A stretch of DNA of 64,000 bases, taken from assembly GCA_019055375.1 (NCBI GenBank), contig JAHQIW010007004.1, positions 94,979 through 158,978 of the forward strand. Reading direction: 5' to 3'. The stretch's first letter is position 1. The number at the start of each line of letters is the position of its first letter. The translations under genes and the position numbers were made by a program. Positions 21,684 through 33,283 of the stretch are shown one piece after another. The stretch comes from Parelaphostrongylus tenuis (lineage: Eukaryota > Nematoda > Chromadorea > Rhabditida > Metastrongylidae). Below the pieces are notes generated by a model. The model saw only the letters and a list, made by a program, of their open reading frames with translations. It searched no databases and had not been told where the DNA came from.

Positions 21684-22388
21684 TATTCGACCCCATTCGC
21701 TGGACAAAAGCTTTTAATAGGATGGCTAGTAATGTACGGAAGCTTAAATCTCTGGCTAGCGCGGTACGTGGTCGGTTTTTCAAGCACCCTTTTATATCGT
21801 TGTCAAATTCTAAATAAAATTATGTTTTACATTGGTTGCGCAATTCAACTATTACTTCACTAGAAGCATGAAAAGCACATGATCGTGTAGAGAAAATCTT
21901 CTGGTATCAAAGACAGGCGTTTGATTTGAACTTTTCAAAGCGAAGAAATAACCCAAATTGGGTAACAAAAACCGTCTTCCATAACACCCGCCGAAGGGCA
22001 ATCGATCACCGAGGGGCGATCAACGGTCATGTTGAAATCGCAGCCTCCACTCTGGTTCTGTCCCCCTTCCCATCTCCCAACCCGTAGAACAGCCGAAAGA
22101 CCCAGGCTCGTATATGTGAATTTTAACTTATTCTCCATGTCTTTCCAGAAAATAGGCACAGCATTGGAGACTTTGAAACCTCACGCTATCGAATGATTAC
22201 CAGTCTGAAAAAAGCTCTAGCTTGCGAGAAAAGTGCATGTGTGGAACACAAATGTTTTCCTTTCGTTGAAGCGTTATATCAAGACCTTTTTGAAAACGGC
22301 TACGTACCGTCCTAGCCAGAGATTTGAACTGTAGAATGATTATTAAAACTCTCAAAAAAGCTCTTATCCAGCTATTGGGATCGAATAT
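21684..22388. mobile_element. Family G element, copy G3
   Basis: Starts ATATTCGACCCCATTCGCTG and ends with its inverse (..GGGATCGAATAT). Arms are about 130 bp; total about 705 bp. An open frame at 22148-22315 runs into the right arm and is probably element sequence. Confidence 0.7.
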
Positions 22389-22568
22389 CCATTTGTCGCT
22401 CCCCAACTGGAAAGTACCAAAGGGTGAATCTTGAGACTCAAACTGAAGCAAATTCAGTATCAGTTCGGAAATTTGCTTAAGTAGGCATCATGAAGTAAGA
22501 TAATGAGTAAGAAATTCCCAGAAAAGCTAGTAATTTTTGCATGATGGGGGCTTTCACAATTGTTTCAG

Positions 22569-22683
22569 AGGCGATAAGAAAGCTATTAACAAAATGTGTG
22601 TTCTATACGACAAACAATGTCGCTTTTTAAAACAGTTGGTAGAAGATAGAGCAGCCATACACTTGAATAAGGCAATAGTGTAA
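22569..22683 (+). CDS. Terminal exon of an unknown gene
   Basis: Acceptor CAATTGTTTCAG, then GDKKAINKMCVLYDKQCRFL and KQLVEDRAAIHLNKAIV to stop TAA 22681-22683. Lysine-rich, helix-like, 38 codons. The upstream exon is not identified; G3 lies immediately 5'. Confidence 0.45.
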
Positions 22684-22754
22684 CTTTGCTTCAAATCAAT
22701 ATGATTATAAATTTATATGTAGTAATTTGATATGATATTTAACTACTTAATCCT

Positions 22755-22830
22755 CGACTCGGAACCAAACCTGCGTCTCTCTCTCTTTGCGAGGGCGCGT
22801 GCTAACCATTGCATTACCGAGGCTACTGCT
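22755..22830 (-). repeat. tRNA-like repeat, antisense
   Basis: Inverse of a tRNA-like module: B-box inverse GGAACCAAACCTGCG, then GGCGCGTGCTAACCATTGCA. Ends TGCTATCACTCT like family C flanks. Confidence 0.5.
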
Positions 22831-22920
22831 GTGCTATCACTCTCGCTTCCAAGGGGGCTGAGACGAGAGTGGAACTACCATTCGAGGTCCAAAGTCTTGC
22901 GCATTGCATATTTTAAATAT

Positions 22921-23700
22921 TAGGTCGTTGTTCCATGAGTTTCGGCACTGTAATAATAAACACCAAATTGAGTAATGAGCAAAATTTGACCTCAGACGTA
23001 AGTTAAACCCGCGTTTCACCCGTATCGCGGCGTGGTGGTTTCACGCGTCCCAGGTATGGATGAAACGCAGATTCGAATCCCGTCTGAAGTACAGTTTCTG
23101 CTCACCACTCAATTCTCTTAGGTATCCATGAAACATTATAACACTGCGAAGAAGCCGTGAAAACATCGGAATTCTCAAATATTACGAGTCACAATGGCTG
23201 TCAACTTAACTGGATTTATAGAGCGTTAATGATTACCAACCAAACCTGTTAAAGGTTGGTACCTGATAGCTATGATAGAGAGATATCGAAGAATGAGTGG
23301 TGAGTAAGCGGTGGCCTCCGTAGTGTTGGTAGCACGCGTCTCCGAGATGGGTGAAACGCGAGTTCAACTCCCATCTGAGATCTAGTTTTGCTCACCACTC
23401 AGTTCTCTTAGTTATGTATGAAACAACATCACAATGCAAAAGATTAGTAAAAACAGAAAACTTGCATCGAAAACCAAGTATATTAACCATAACTGATCAA
23501 AATTAGATGGTTTGGTATCGTTCAATTGTTTATCTTCTTGCGAAAATTTGGTATACAATTTGCTTGCATTTGCTTAGAAAACGAGACGTCGTGGGAACAA
23601 ACTCGCTGCTACTTATGCACGAATGGCGTCTAGGGGAAAATGTTAGTGACGGATGTTAGTGAAGCGGAATTTTCTTTCTCCATGACGTATAACAAAAATG
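22921..23700 (+). mobile_element. Mariner 5' relic split by a family C insertion
   Basis: 22921-22975 is a mariner-like end (TTAGGTCGTTGTTCCATGAG, then AATAAACACCAAATT). A family C cluster with three tRNA-like modules occupies about 22978-23450 (GTTCGAATCCCGTCTG, then ACCACTCAATTCTCTTAG). Mariner 5' coding sequence resumes at about 23520-23700 (ACGTCGTGGGAACAAACTCG). Confidence 0.6.
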
Positions 23701-24120
23701 ATACGCGCGTGTCAGCGCTGTTAGGACGGCTTACGAGTATTGACGCAACTATAAGAATCATTGTGATTGAATGATGATAAATCACCAAAGAGATTTGTAA
23801 AGATATATTTCGTAAGAAGAACGCTTATACGCTTTTCGAAATCGTCCGAAAGGCTCACCAACCGAAAAGGACTGCTTTAACAGAAGGATTAACCTGAAAA
23901 TGATGCATAAATTTTCCTTCTGCTTAGTTCTGATATGAAAAATTTCTGGTTTAATAGCATGTCAAGGTAAATGATGTGCAGTCTCATCTTTAATTATACG
24001 GATCAGTTACATGTTTTTCTCCTCTCTTGATTAATTTGACGTGAACTGTGCGCCACACTCCTTAGCTGTAACTTTCTTTCAACTTATAACGCCGTCAATA
24101 TAGGATTTGCAGGCTATGAA
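23701..24120. other. Mostly non-coding; one possible minus exon
   Basis: On the minus strand near 23830-23900, acceptor ATTTTCAG and donor GTGAGC enclose VNPSVKAVLFG. Not linked to a neighbour. The rest is unremarkable. Confidence 0.3.
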
Positions 24121-24985
24121 TTATTGAATGTGATCTGTGGATTCGCAGTCCGGGTGCATTGCTGGCTTCACTACCTCGCTAATGTGTCGACAAACAAGAC
24201 TATAGCACATTTGCGCAAGAGACTCATTCGCGAAGTGGACGATATCGATACCCTGAGGATGAATGTCTCAGTGTGTCCGAATATTGGTTGGCGACAGTGA
24301 GACTCGATGCCTGTATGCTCGATGGATGGGAGAAGAAACAACTGAGGATAGCGTTGTTGGAAAAGGAGGTAACAACTATATCTTGCGAACTGCACTAGTC
24401 TAATAGCGGTAGCCTAAATATGAGTAATTGAGAAGGTAAAATAGTAATGAAAAAATCAGGTTTGAGTTGTATATTCAACGATGCTGGAACGATCGAAAGC
24501 TATTCGATGCCTTTATATCGAAGAAAGGGAAATTTGTGGTCGAGTGGCTAGTGATGCCTGACGCTGGTTGATGCCTTCTCCGTCACTCTTCTACAATGAA
24601 TAGCGAACTCTTGCGGAATACTCCATCCTGGATACCCTCGATATTGCAAGATGTGCTCTACCAATAATATACGACGTTCATACTTACTTGCATAGTTAGA
24701 CGGTCTGTCTCCACAAATTATGTGGACTCCAGCACATTTTCCAATCGCTTCTTCTTCTGCTTGCGATAGTTCGAAGAAGACAGATCGACCAGAATCGAAC
24801 GCTTGAAATACTGCAATCCGCGCAGTGAAAAAAGGTGTGATACGAATCAATTAAGGTATTATTGCAGAAATTGTGATAGAAGATCTCTAGCCTCGGTGCT
24901 GTAGTAGTAGTAAACTTCAGCAGCATGGACGAATTGCGTGTTTAACGTCTACGTAAGGCCACAAGTTTTGCATTAATTCGGCATC
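24121..24985 (-). CDS. Unknown gene, four 3' exons
   Basis: Exons 24931-24985 (DAELMQNLWPYVDVKHAI), 24688-24810 (FQAFDSGRSVFFELSQAEEE then GKCAGVHIICGDRPSNYA, donor GTAAGT), 24304-24341 (VSSPIHRAYRHR) and 24121-24252 (GIDIVHFANESLAQMCYSLV to stop 24121-24123). All junction phases agree. Protein-like composition throughout; I do not recognise the family. A SINE D head fragment at about 24535-24580 lies in the intron. More 5' exons probably lie above 25 kb, for example a Met-start segment at about 25430-25498 (MKLKKALGDDHILMMEQCIR). Confidence 0.5.
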
Positions 24986-25276
24986 CTTGGATATATAATC
25001 ATAGTTATAACGCCACAACAATATTATAAGAGCGATAAAGTAAGCCAATTCTTGTCTAATTGGTCCATTATGATGTATTTTGTTTTGAAGGAGAAAGAAA
25101 AATATTCGACCTAGATCAACTTTTATAGATGTGTGGGCGTCCAAGTGTCGTGGGGTTCACATATCTTACAGCAGTAGTCGTTCTTTGGTGTTGAGATAAA
25201 GGTCGGTTTTACCTACCTTTTCACTTTTTGAAATGTTGCTTCACACTTCTTATGATGAACACGTGGCCTGCGACGT

Positions 25277-25498
25277 TCACGGCACACACGTGGGCAAGTG
25301 TTTAATCCGGCGCTCAAGGCCCACCGACCATTTACTTCTTAAAGGCTCGTGGAGTGGCATCAAAATTGCCCATGAGGATTGCGACCCTGGCTTGATAGAT
25401 CGATAGACCACGTTGAGCTCTAGAAATTCTTGTTGAAGTCGAATGCATTGCTCCATCATCAGAATGTGGTCATCACCGAGAGCCTTTTTCAGCTTCAT
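25277..25498 (-). CDS. Possible first exon
   Basis: ATG at 25496-25498 opens MKLKKALGDDHILMMEQCIR, then LQQEFLELNV, before possible GT donors near 25405. The frame stays open to 25277, but the later part is also open in another frame. It could be the 5' exon of the 24.1-25.0 kb gene; phase was not resolved. Confidence 0.3.
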   Translation of the reverse strand: MKLKKALGDDHILMMEQCIRLQQEFLELNVVYRSIKPGSQSSWAILMPLHEPLRSKWSVGLERRIKHLPTCVP

Positions 25499-26217
25499 TG
25501 TTATGCATTACTCTACCGGCATTCCGTAAGCGCAAAAACATAAAGTAGAAACTGCTTCATTGTGCATTTTTGAGCTATGACTCCGTTGTTAGTAGATCTT
25601 TCAAAAGAGACGTCGCCAATTTCAATGATGATTTTACCCATAACTCGGTAATGCAATGCATCAATATTGGGTTTGAAAATCATTTAGTTGAGCCTAACTC
25701 CCAATACCCAAGATATAGGGAGAATTTCTGCCGCCATAATAAAACTGCCCTTCTGTAATGTTTACATTGTACGAAAGATCTCAGCAACAAAAGTAGATCG
25801 TCCAGATAGGAATAACAATGATACTTGACATAACAACGACAAGAATGACTATAGCGAATTGCCGATTTGAAGTGACCATTTCTCTACAAGCTGTCGAAAG
25901 TTATTCCACCATTAGTTCACACGGAGACCATCACAAGTAGATGTCGATTTAATCTCGTATTGGGCTCTGCGAAATCTCGCCCTTCCGAAGGTGGTAAATT
26001 GGTTTTAGCTTGTTTGGAATAGCTCACTCTGCATTCCAAGTACGATTGTAATAGTGTCGCTATCTCAGTACTTCAGGGCGTATCAACTCCACCAGCACTC
26101 AGCGAGATCCATGTCGAAACAAAAAAAAGAAGACAACATGGATTCAAAAATTTAATCCGACAAGGATAGGGCAAAGCACAGAGGCATAGCTGCATCGCTA
26201 CTGCGCTGTTTTCTTAC

Positions 26218-26473
26218 CGTCCCATTTTCTTTGCTCTGAGATATGCTAAAAAAAACTGCGAAGGCTTTCTTATGAATTACAGCCGTATCGCACCGATACC
26301 GTCTTAGATTGCTATAACTGCGCCGTAAGGACAATCCTGTTGGTACACACGATATACAATTATTACTTACGATCTTTCGCCACTTGTATCTAAGCAGCCT
26401 TTTCTGCCGTAGAATTGAGCCCGTGCAAAGTTCACTATTAACATATCTTCGACTATAGTCAAATTCGTGTGGA
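26218..26473 (-). CDS. Unknown gene, two internal exons
   Basis: Exon 26371-26473 (acceptor CCTAAACAG, donor GTAAGT) reads HTNLTIVEDMLIVNFARAQF and YGRKGCLDTSGER. It joins in phase to exon 26218-26268 (SKPSQFFLAYLRAKKMG, donor GTAAGA). An upstream candidate near 26579-26660 ends FATPKRSRAIFSVNR at a GTGAGA donor, but its phase does not fit. Family not recognised. Confidence 0.45.
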
Positions 26474-26931
26474 CTGTTTAGGATTCAAGTCATATCATTG
26501 GACGAAATCGAATCGAAAAAAAAATCGAAAGACGCCTTGTTCACTATTAAATGAATGATTTTATAAAATCGCTGTCCTCTCACCCGGTTCACTGAGAAAA
26601 TAGCTCTAGATCGTTTTGGAGTAGCAAAATCATTGTTCAAGCGTGCCGAAATTTGCACTCGAGTTGTGAATGTTGTAAGCCCGATGATTATGTCCACGCG
26701 GTTGAAAATGTGTTACTCGAGAACATACATCTTTACCAGAATGTACACCATTTAAAATCTCTTTTTTCTCGAAACAACTTCTTAATGGTTTTCGCATATT
26801 ATTTACATGATATTTTAACCTATTTACTTCAAAAAAGAGATTTATTCATAAAAAATGCTTGTTAACTTCAATTAAGTAACATAGCCAGCAATTAGGAGTA
26901 GTTAAATTACAATAGCGATCGTTTAAGCTTT

Positions 26932-27011
26932 CTATGTCTTCTGTTTCTCCAATGTGTACACACTAACGAGGAAATCCTCATTAATACTTATCACTGCGCC
27001 CTGGAACACAT
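26932..27011 (-). CDS. Terminal exon candidate
   Basis: Acceptor CATCTAACTCAG, then VFQGAVISINEDFLVSVYTL and EKQKT to stop 26932-26934. No family recognised; the upstream exon is not linked. Confidence 0.35.
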
Positions 27012-27177
27012 CTGAGTTAGATGAATTACCGTGCAAACAAACAGACTCATATGATTTACATCACTTCTGTTAAATTGAATATGTTGTAGTTTTCTATGGG
27101 AAAATGGCTCACAAATCATGTACGGAAGCCCATAATTGTGGCTGATTAATCGTGACATTCACAGAGCATAATTCAGC

Positions 27178-27248
27178 TTAATCAATCAAAATTAGGAAAT
27201 TCGCCAACGCTTTACTGATAGCATCAAACACATTCGTGTTGAAGCTGG
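27178..27248 (-). CDS. Terminal exon candidate
   Basis: Acceptor AAGTGATTCAG, then SFNTNVFDAISKALANFLIL and ID to stop 27178-27180. Short; depends only on composition and acceptor. Confidence 0.3.
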
Positions 27249-27307
27249 CTGAATCACTTTAGAACTAGAAAATTCAGTAGACGTACTGAAGAGACTAATT
27301 CATATCT

Positions 27308-27389
27308 TTATATATATATGTATATGTATATATATACATATGCAGATACATATATGTACATGTAAACATACATATATATATATATAATG

Positions 27390-27460
<71 letters not shown>
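27308..27460. repeat. AT dinucleotide microsatellite
   Basis: Interrupted TATATG repeats to 27385, then an almost pure AT run of about 70 bp to 27460. Confidence 0.95.
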
Positions 27461-27462
<2 letters not shown>

Positions 27463-27732
27463 TGCAGAACAGACTGTCCCATAACCTTAGGTGTATTTAT
27501 AATTCATGTCAAATATTTTTTATTATCAAATATATTCAGAATTGAAACTTCCCAACAGCTGAATCTGAATTCAATTTTACAGCACTTTGACAACAATAGC
27601 TATTGTCGCACGTCAGACCCATTGGAATGTATGTTATATAGCCATTAAAATGCGCATTGAGATAACGATATACGGTCCGTGAGCCCTTTCAAGAGCACGG
27701 CCACTGATTTACTTATGTTATATATTGTCATC

Positions 27733-27975
27733 CGGGGACGCCGTAGCCGAGTGGTTGTGATGCTCGCCGCGGCGCGCGTGGAGCCGAGCTCCCCTAGCCT
27801 ACCCCTTCCTCCTAACACTCTCCGGCAGTAAACGAGAACGCCCTATCTGACGCCACGGCCAGGCTATCCTCGAAATTGCAAGGAGGCGTGTTTGATAAAT
27901 ATTCTAAGGTCATTCAAGAAGAAGAAGAAAAATGAATAGAATGCTAGAAGCAATGGGGTCCGCACAATAAACTTG
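27733..27975 (+). repeat. SINE family D, full-length
   Basis: Head GACGCCGTAGCCGAGTGGTT, middle CTAACACTCTCCGG and AGGCTATCCTCGAAATTGCA, then a GAAGAAGAAG tract and tail GGGGTCCGCACAATAAA. The best D reference in the window. Confidence 0.75.
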
Positions 27976-28802
27976 TAATGATGGATCGTTTAAATGATTA
28001 AAGTAAATACATGCGCATCGTCGCGATCAGGTTGATGCACGTCGTTTTTAGAGTCTAAAAGAATAAAAGCGTGGATAGATGGAGAAGCGTTTTCTCTCAC
28101 TTTATTTGAATTCTTCGCCGGAGCACTCCATAGGCTTATTAATCTCTTTTTCTTTCCTATCCAGCATATACCATCTTTTAGAGGATTATGAGCTCTGATG
28201 ATCAATCTCACCTAAAAATTAAAAGTATGAAGAAGTTGAGAAGATTTCTTAGTTTTCAGCAACACAAAGTATGAAACTGCACCAACCCCCATCTCTTTGC
28301 TTGTACGAATAACAGCACCCAATCCAAAACTGCCTGAGACGTTTCTATAAATAGACTATATTTCGCTTGTTTTTTTGGTTAATAATCGGTGTGACTTTGC
28401 CTGAACTGTAGATAATCTGAGAAAGCACAAGATCGCCCAGAGATCAGCTTCATCGTCCTGTTTTTGCTAGAAGACAATGACCAATCAAGCAGTTTTTGAC
28501 CGTTGCTTTACATAATTGTAACAATCATGTCAGTGAATTGCTGCTATTGTTGCAGATCTACTGCACAATTGATGAGGTCGAGGCCATAGTAATGGAGTAG
28601 CGACTACAGTCGAGATATCTGAGAGCTGTTCTAGTCGACGGCGATGATTGCAACTTTTCGAGTACATGATCTCACTTCCGTCGTCACTAATAGTATTATG
28701 AAAGCTTAACGAAAACTACAATCGATTTGTTCCCACGCATTTAACTTTGACGAATCTTCGGACATTTCGCATGCTGTTTCGCCAGCTGCTTGGTGATTTC
28801 GT

Positions 28803-29957
28803 CTATTGTGAATGTCGTAGATTTTTGGTCAAGGCGACCCTCTTTGCAGTCTCGGAAGTAGCTGCGCTGAAGCGCTTTTCAAAGTATTCAGTTGAAAGCC
28901 TACCGATCCATCGAATCGGTGCTTTCTACTTTAAAACACATCGTGTAAGAAATTTAGCGATCACAAATGCATGAGGCCTGATTAGTTCGGGTCGTGGAAT
29001 CGACCCAAGGAGCATGTGTGCACTACAAACACCGTAACCGCTGCGGTACATACAGTACAGTAAATCACCATAGCGCATTATCAAAACAACTACAGAGATT
29101 GTGTGTTTCGTGGGAATCGTCCCATCAAAGTCTTAATGGTTTTTTAGAGGCAGTATTGTAACAAATTATTTACACGCAGAAAGGAACTTTAGCGGTGTCA
29201 TAAGTATATCGAGTGCTCACTTATCTGCACCTTCAATCATAAAGTACTTCCTCTTTATCACTTTATTTGGTCCTCTCAGAGTTTTTATTATCATTCTGCG
29301 GATTCCAGCATTTCTGGCATTGATTTTGCATTTCATCTTCTTCTTTAACGTCGTAGAAAACTGGCGGAGCACGACTACTAGCAGTCCCCAGGATAGCCTG
29401 GCTATGGCGTTCGACAGGGTGTTTGTTGTTTGTGGGAGGGGATCATCTCCGCGACACTCCTCAACGAGCATCATAACCACTCGACCACGGCCCACCTCAG
29501 TTATAAGTAAGTGCAGATAATGATGCTTTCGAAAAATAAAGTCAAAAAATGTAGAGCTGCACGTATGATAGTATTGTAAAAAAAATCTCATACTTGTTCC
29601 ATCGCGATACATTCTAATTTTTGAAGTCGGTTCGCTGAAGATCAGATTTCTCGCCAAAGGTGGTATATTGCTAAGCGTGAACGGCCGTTGAACCTTTTCA
29701 ACACAATCGTAGTTTAACAACTGGAACAATAACCGGTAAATTCTTGCGAATGACGTCACATATGGCTATGAATTATTTTGTTCGATTTTATAGTCTCGGC
29801 ATTACTAGTCAGAATCTTGACACTGCCACATCATTTCAAAAATCTATGCTTTTTCAAACGTCAATGAGAGATCAAAAAAGTAACACTTTTGCCCATTAGT
29901 TCTTTGGCAATACTTACTCTTTTCTTCATCAATAAAACATTTTTCATGGTTGAAGTC
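28803..29957 (-). CDS. Unknown gene, five 3' exons
   Basis: Exons 29918-29957 (TSTMKNVLLMKKR, donor GTAAGT), 29594-29720 (acceptor ATTGTTCCAG; LLNYDCVEKVQRPFTLSNIP then ARNLIFSEPTSKIRMYRDGT), 29221-29272 (PNKVIKRKYFMIEGAD, donor GTGAGC), 28904-28928 (RKHRFDGS) and 28803-28874 (RFSAATSETAKRVALTKNLR to stop 28803-28805). All phases agree. Basic, Ser/Thr-containing C terminus. The family is not recognised. A SINE D copy lies in inverse orientation in the intron between the second and third exons. The 25-nt exon is the weakest part. Confidence 0.5.
29290..29510 (-). repeat. SINE family D, antisense, intronic
   Basis: Inverse head (CATAACCACTCGACCACGGC) and inverse body (AGGATAGCCTGGCTATGGCG), tail at about 29290-29340. 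It supports a long spurious minus-strand reading frame. Confidence 0.7.
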
Positions 29958-31024
29958 CTATCAAAAGGATCAAATGAGAAAAATAAAAAGAAGAGCTTTG
30001 CATAGTGGAACAGTAGATTACTGCATGTATTGGATGACGTTATTTTCAAACATTACTGTAGAAATTGGCTGATTTCGGCAACAGGGGAAAATAGCTTTTT
30101 TTTGGAATAATTATCTATATTAATGTTGTAAGCTTTCTAGTAGCTCACATTAACAATGGCGTAGAAGCAGTTTACTAAATTGCGCTATAAATCATGACAC
30201 TAAAACCATTATGAACAGCTCGACATTAACAATCTCTAAAACCTTTCTTTTCCAGTTCAAAATCGATATGGTTTGTTGGTACCGGGAAATCACTTTATCT
30301 AAGAAATCTTGCATTGAATAAGCTCATTGCGGTGGTGATGAAAAGTTAGTTGGTTGTTTCTCTACTTTGTCGAGAAACCTGTAGATCAAGGCATACTCAT
30401 TTCTTTATCAATTTTGCGGAGTTCATTTACACCAGATCGGAAAAAAAGTCCTTTTATAGTTATTATGATCGCAAAGACACTTCTTACAGAGCATAACCAC
30501 TAACCTGATGTGATAACCCGCTGTGAACGGCTAGGATTTTGTTCGATATACGTGCCGCTATCGGTAGGTTTGTTGCATAGACGAGTTGCTGCTCTGTGAA
30601 AGAGAACTTGCGCATGATAACTGTTTTTTTTCCATGACTTTAGTGATTTCTTTAATTCGTTCTCTCCAAATGTGCAGGGATATTATTGGGGTGAGGCTCA
30701 AGCTGCGCTGCAGTGTGGGTGTTCATCCAAGACCATGATCACTTGAGGCTGAGAGGAATTTTTATCCATGGCGGCACACTTTAGAGTAGGCCAATTCCAG
30801 AATCCAGCGTCGACTTGGAAGATAAACTCTAGCTAGTCTGGCAAGAAGTAAGCGTCGTCACAAATGTGTTCAAAACTTAAGGATTTATAGAACTGGTGTA
30901 GGAATGATCACCAATAAAATTATTAAGCTTCGAAGAGGGTTTTAACCACGACTGCAATACTTTTCGAATCCATGTAATATTCCTTTCGTGTCATTGAGAC
31001 TTTCTTAACAAAATTTTCTCTAAT

Positions 31025-31290
31025 CAACCAGAAATCACTTTATTTGACCGCCTATTGCGGTGATATGATGTTATGATAAACCCAATGATGTAGAGAGATA
31101 TAGCAAAACGTTTGCGTTTGCTGGGACTCGAACCCAGATTTCACTCCTTCCGGGAGAGAGTGCTAATGCGTTGTAGCGTAGAAAGAGTGGTGTGTCTCGA
31201 TAGTGCAACGGTTCAGCACGCGTTCCCGGAAAGAGTGGAATTTGGGTTCAGGTCCCAGCAGGACTTTTTGCGCACCACTCCACATCAATA
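31025..31290. repeat. Family B element inside the phosphatase relic
   Basis: Left end TCACTTTATTTGACCGCC, TATTGCGGTGATATGATG, minus tRNA-like at about 31120-31170, GCGTTGTAGCGTAGAAAGAG spacer, and plus tRNA-like at about 31195-31265. The right terminus is truncated after CACCACTCCACATCA. Confidence 0.7.
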
Positions 31291-31861
31291 TTTTCTCTCA
31301 CCACGCGGAAGATTTTGCGCATGTAACAAAAATATTATTAGAGTAGAGCGTTTGCTGTTTGTTTAGACTTTTTGATATCATGCAGAGATTTTATGTAAAC
31401 ATTCGGGAAAAGCAGCAATTTTTCTTTGAAATATCGAAAATAAACTCACGATTGTATGGCTGAGTCGTTTCTTTCACGATAACGCGGTTGAAAAATGATT
31501 GGAAGTGTTTCGCCCACTCCACGAATCAAAAACACATCATGAGGAAACCGTAACTGAACTCGAAAAGAAGAATGTCTTTATGAAATATGCAATAATCACA
31601 GCTATTAATACTACTATTTGCCAGGTACCTGGCAGAGTTTCTTAGTGAGGAATGCTGAAGTCTTTGCACATGCTTCTACTTTGAGTAGAATTACCAGTTG
31701 CTATTTAAGGCGGAAACTTTTCGAAAAGAATGAAGGTGGATAATAATTATCGCAGTTGGTGTTATCTGATAAGGTAAAGACTCTCTTAGTACGTTGTTGA
31801 TGGGTACTGATCGATTTGTAAGGATGCGCCAGGCATTCTACTCTATTTATGATACTTTGAT

Positions 31862-32058
31862 AGTGATTGAATGCATATGTGCCCTACACAATAAACAGTG
31901 CCACCATATCAATGCGCCCTCTATACCACAAGGTGTGGTATCTATAGATCTGCCGGATCAGTAGAAAGCAGAGGAATGGTTGGCCGAAGTAATGACATCT
32001 AGTCAACGACCACAGTGTGCATTAGTAAGTTACCCTTAAACACTGCACTACGTGCACC
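31862..32058 (-). repeat. SINE family A, degenerate, antisense
   Basis: Begins GTGATTGAATGCATATGTGC (inverse body) and ends near CACTGCACTACGTGCACC (inverse head). Confidence 0.5.
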
Positions 32059-33195
32059 GATTTTTCGTGATATGGTGGATAAACTTTATCATACTCATCA
32101 ATGCAAAATGGTGAAGGAGATGCTTTTAATTATAAAAATCTGGTCAAGATTGATCCACTATTGTGTTCATAAGGTCATGTCATGAAAAAATTGAGCTTTA
32201 TCCACTGCTCACCTTCAAAGCCGCGATAAACGCAAGACAGTCGAGTGATCCTGGTTCTTCGGGATCAATCACACCTCCAAGAAATAGGACTTTATTTCGT
32301 GGAGGGAAACCAGTTATGCAGAGCCACCGATGGAGGTCTTGGTACCTCAAAGTCAGAATAAATAGCGTTTCAATTCTAGTTTGTATCCAAGGAATGCTTT
32401 GCTACATGAAAACAGCTGATATGATGAGAAATAAAGGTCAGGATAAATGAAGTGAATCTTGAAGAGTGAGGGTGGAAATAGTGAAGTAATAGAGAGAAGG
32501 TAGGATAGAAAATAAGGTGAAACGGGGGTTGTATGTATGGAAGGAAAAGATGATAATTTAAATGAAGAGAGTAGTAAATGATTACATGAGGAAAGGTAGG
32601 CAAACTTTGGGGAAACCTTTGGTTCTTCAAAAACTATGAAACATTGTCGTTTGCTGCTTTCAGAGGGTTGTGGCAAGATCTTGAGTAATTTTTTCTATTT
32701 AACAGCAGCAGAATAAACATAAATAAGAGCAAAAACTTTTATAAATAATTCCAGAAAGCTTTGGATTGTATCATGGTTCCATACACTTTTCTGGTAGCAG
32801 TTTTCGTACGTTTTCTGAATACTCAAAAATCCTTTACTTACTGTCCCCGTATATCACCAATGATTGTTATAGGTACACGCAACGAGAGCATTGTTGATTC
32901 TCCTTCGAAAATCTCCTTAAACTGCTGTTATAAGATCATGAATCAAAGACCAATTGCTCTTTGTGCATAAAAAGATTTGAATAATGAAATTTTTTTGACT
33001 CAAAAATTTACAAAGGATTGGGAATCGAAAGAGATGGTAATGCATCAATATAAAATAAGTTTCCAAAATGTTAGAAGTGTTACTTGAAGTACTCATAATT
33101 CGTCTGTCAATTACCTCTTGGGAGAAGAGTACCCGTGATTGTGGGTTCTAATAAAAGTGTCAAGCTTTTGTTTTCTGATCTATAACCACCTTCAG

Positions 33196-33283
33196 TACGC
33201 AATTTTTGACTCATTGGTTGAGCATCTTTCAAAAAACATTGGTTTCAATCGCATCTTCCTTGCATGGTCTCGGTTCCCTAAAG
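33196..33283 (-). CDS. Terminal exon candidate
   Basis: Acceptor GGGACTTCTTTAG, then NRDHARKMRLKPMFFERCST and NESKIAY to a stop. Short and unlinked. It could belong to a gene ending just upstream of the phosphatase relic. Confidence 0.3.

Larger units (their letters stand above)
30505..32924 (-). pseudogene. PP1-like Ser/Thr phosphatase relic or pseudophosphatase
   Basis: Exons 32842-32924 (QQFKEIFEGESTMLSLRVPI then TIIGDIRGQ), 32213-32345 (YQDLHRWLCITGFPPRNKVL, FLGGVIDPEEPGSLDCLAFI), 31450-31553 (LRFPHDVFLIRGVGE) and 30505-30593 (NLPIAARISNKILAVHSGLS). The first three join in phase. These align with the PPP catalytic core, but every signature is altered: GDIHGQ is GDIRGQ, GDYVDRG is GGVIDPE, RGNHE is RGVGE, and CHGG is VHSG. 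So metal-binding His, Asp and Asn are missing. The fourth exon does not join in phase, and a further match near 30360-30400 (NELRKIDKEMSMP) hits a stop. The C-terminal third is not found. Either an inactive pseudophosphatase or, more likely, a decayed gene. Confidence 0.7.

Noticed and set aside
22148..22315. Plausible exon NRHSIGDFETSRYRMITSLK after a TTTCCAG acceptor
   Set aside because: It overlaps the right arm of family G copy G3, and its second half reads the inverted repeat.
27308..27460. Possible origin or scaffold-attachment AT island
   Set aside because: It is simply a long AT microsatellite; nothing else supports a function.
29217..29759. 180-codon minus-strand open frame
   Set aside because: The central part is an antisense SINE D. 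Only the two ends are exon-like, and they are annotated as separate exons.
30256..30321. Plus-strand stretch FKIDMVCWYREITLSKKSCI after TTTTCCAG
   Set aside because: Short, no linked exon, and opposite in strand to the well-supported genes on both sides.
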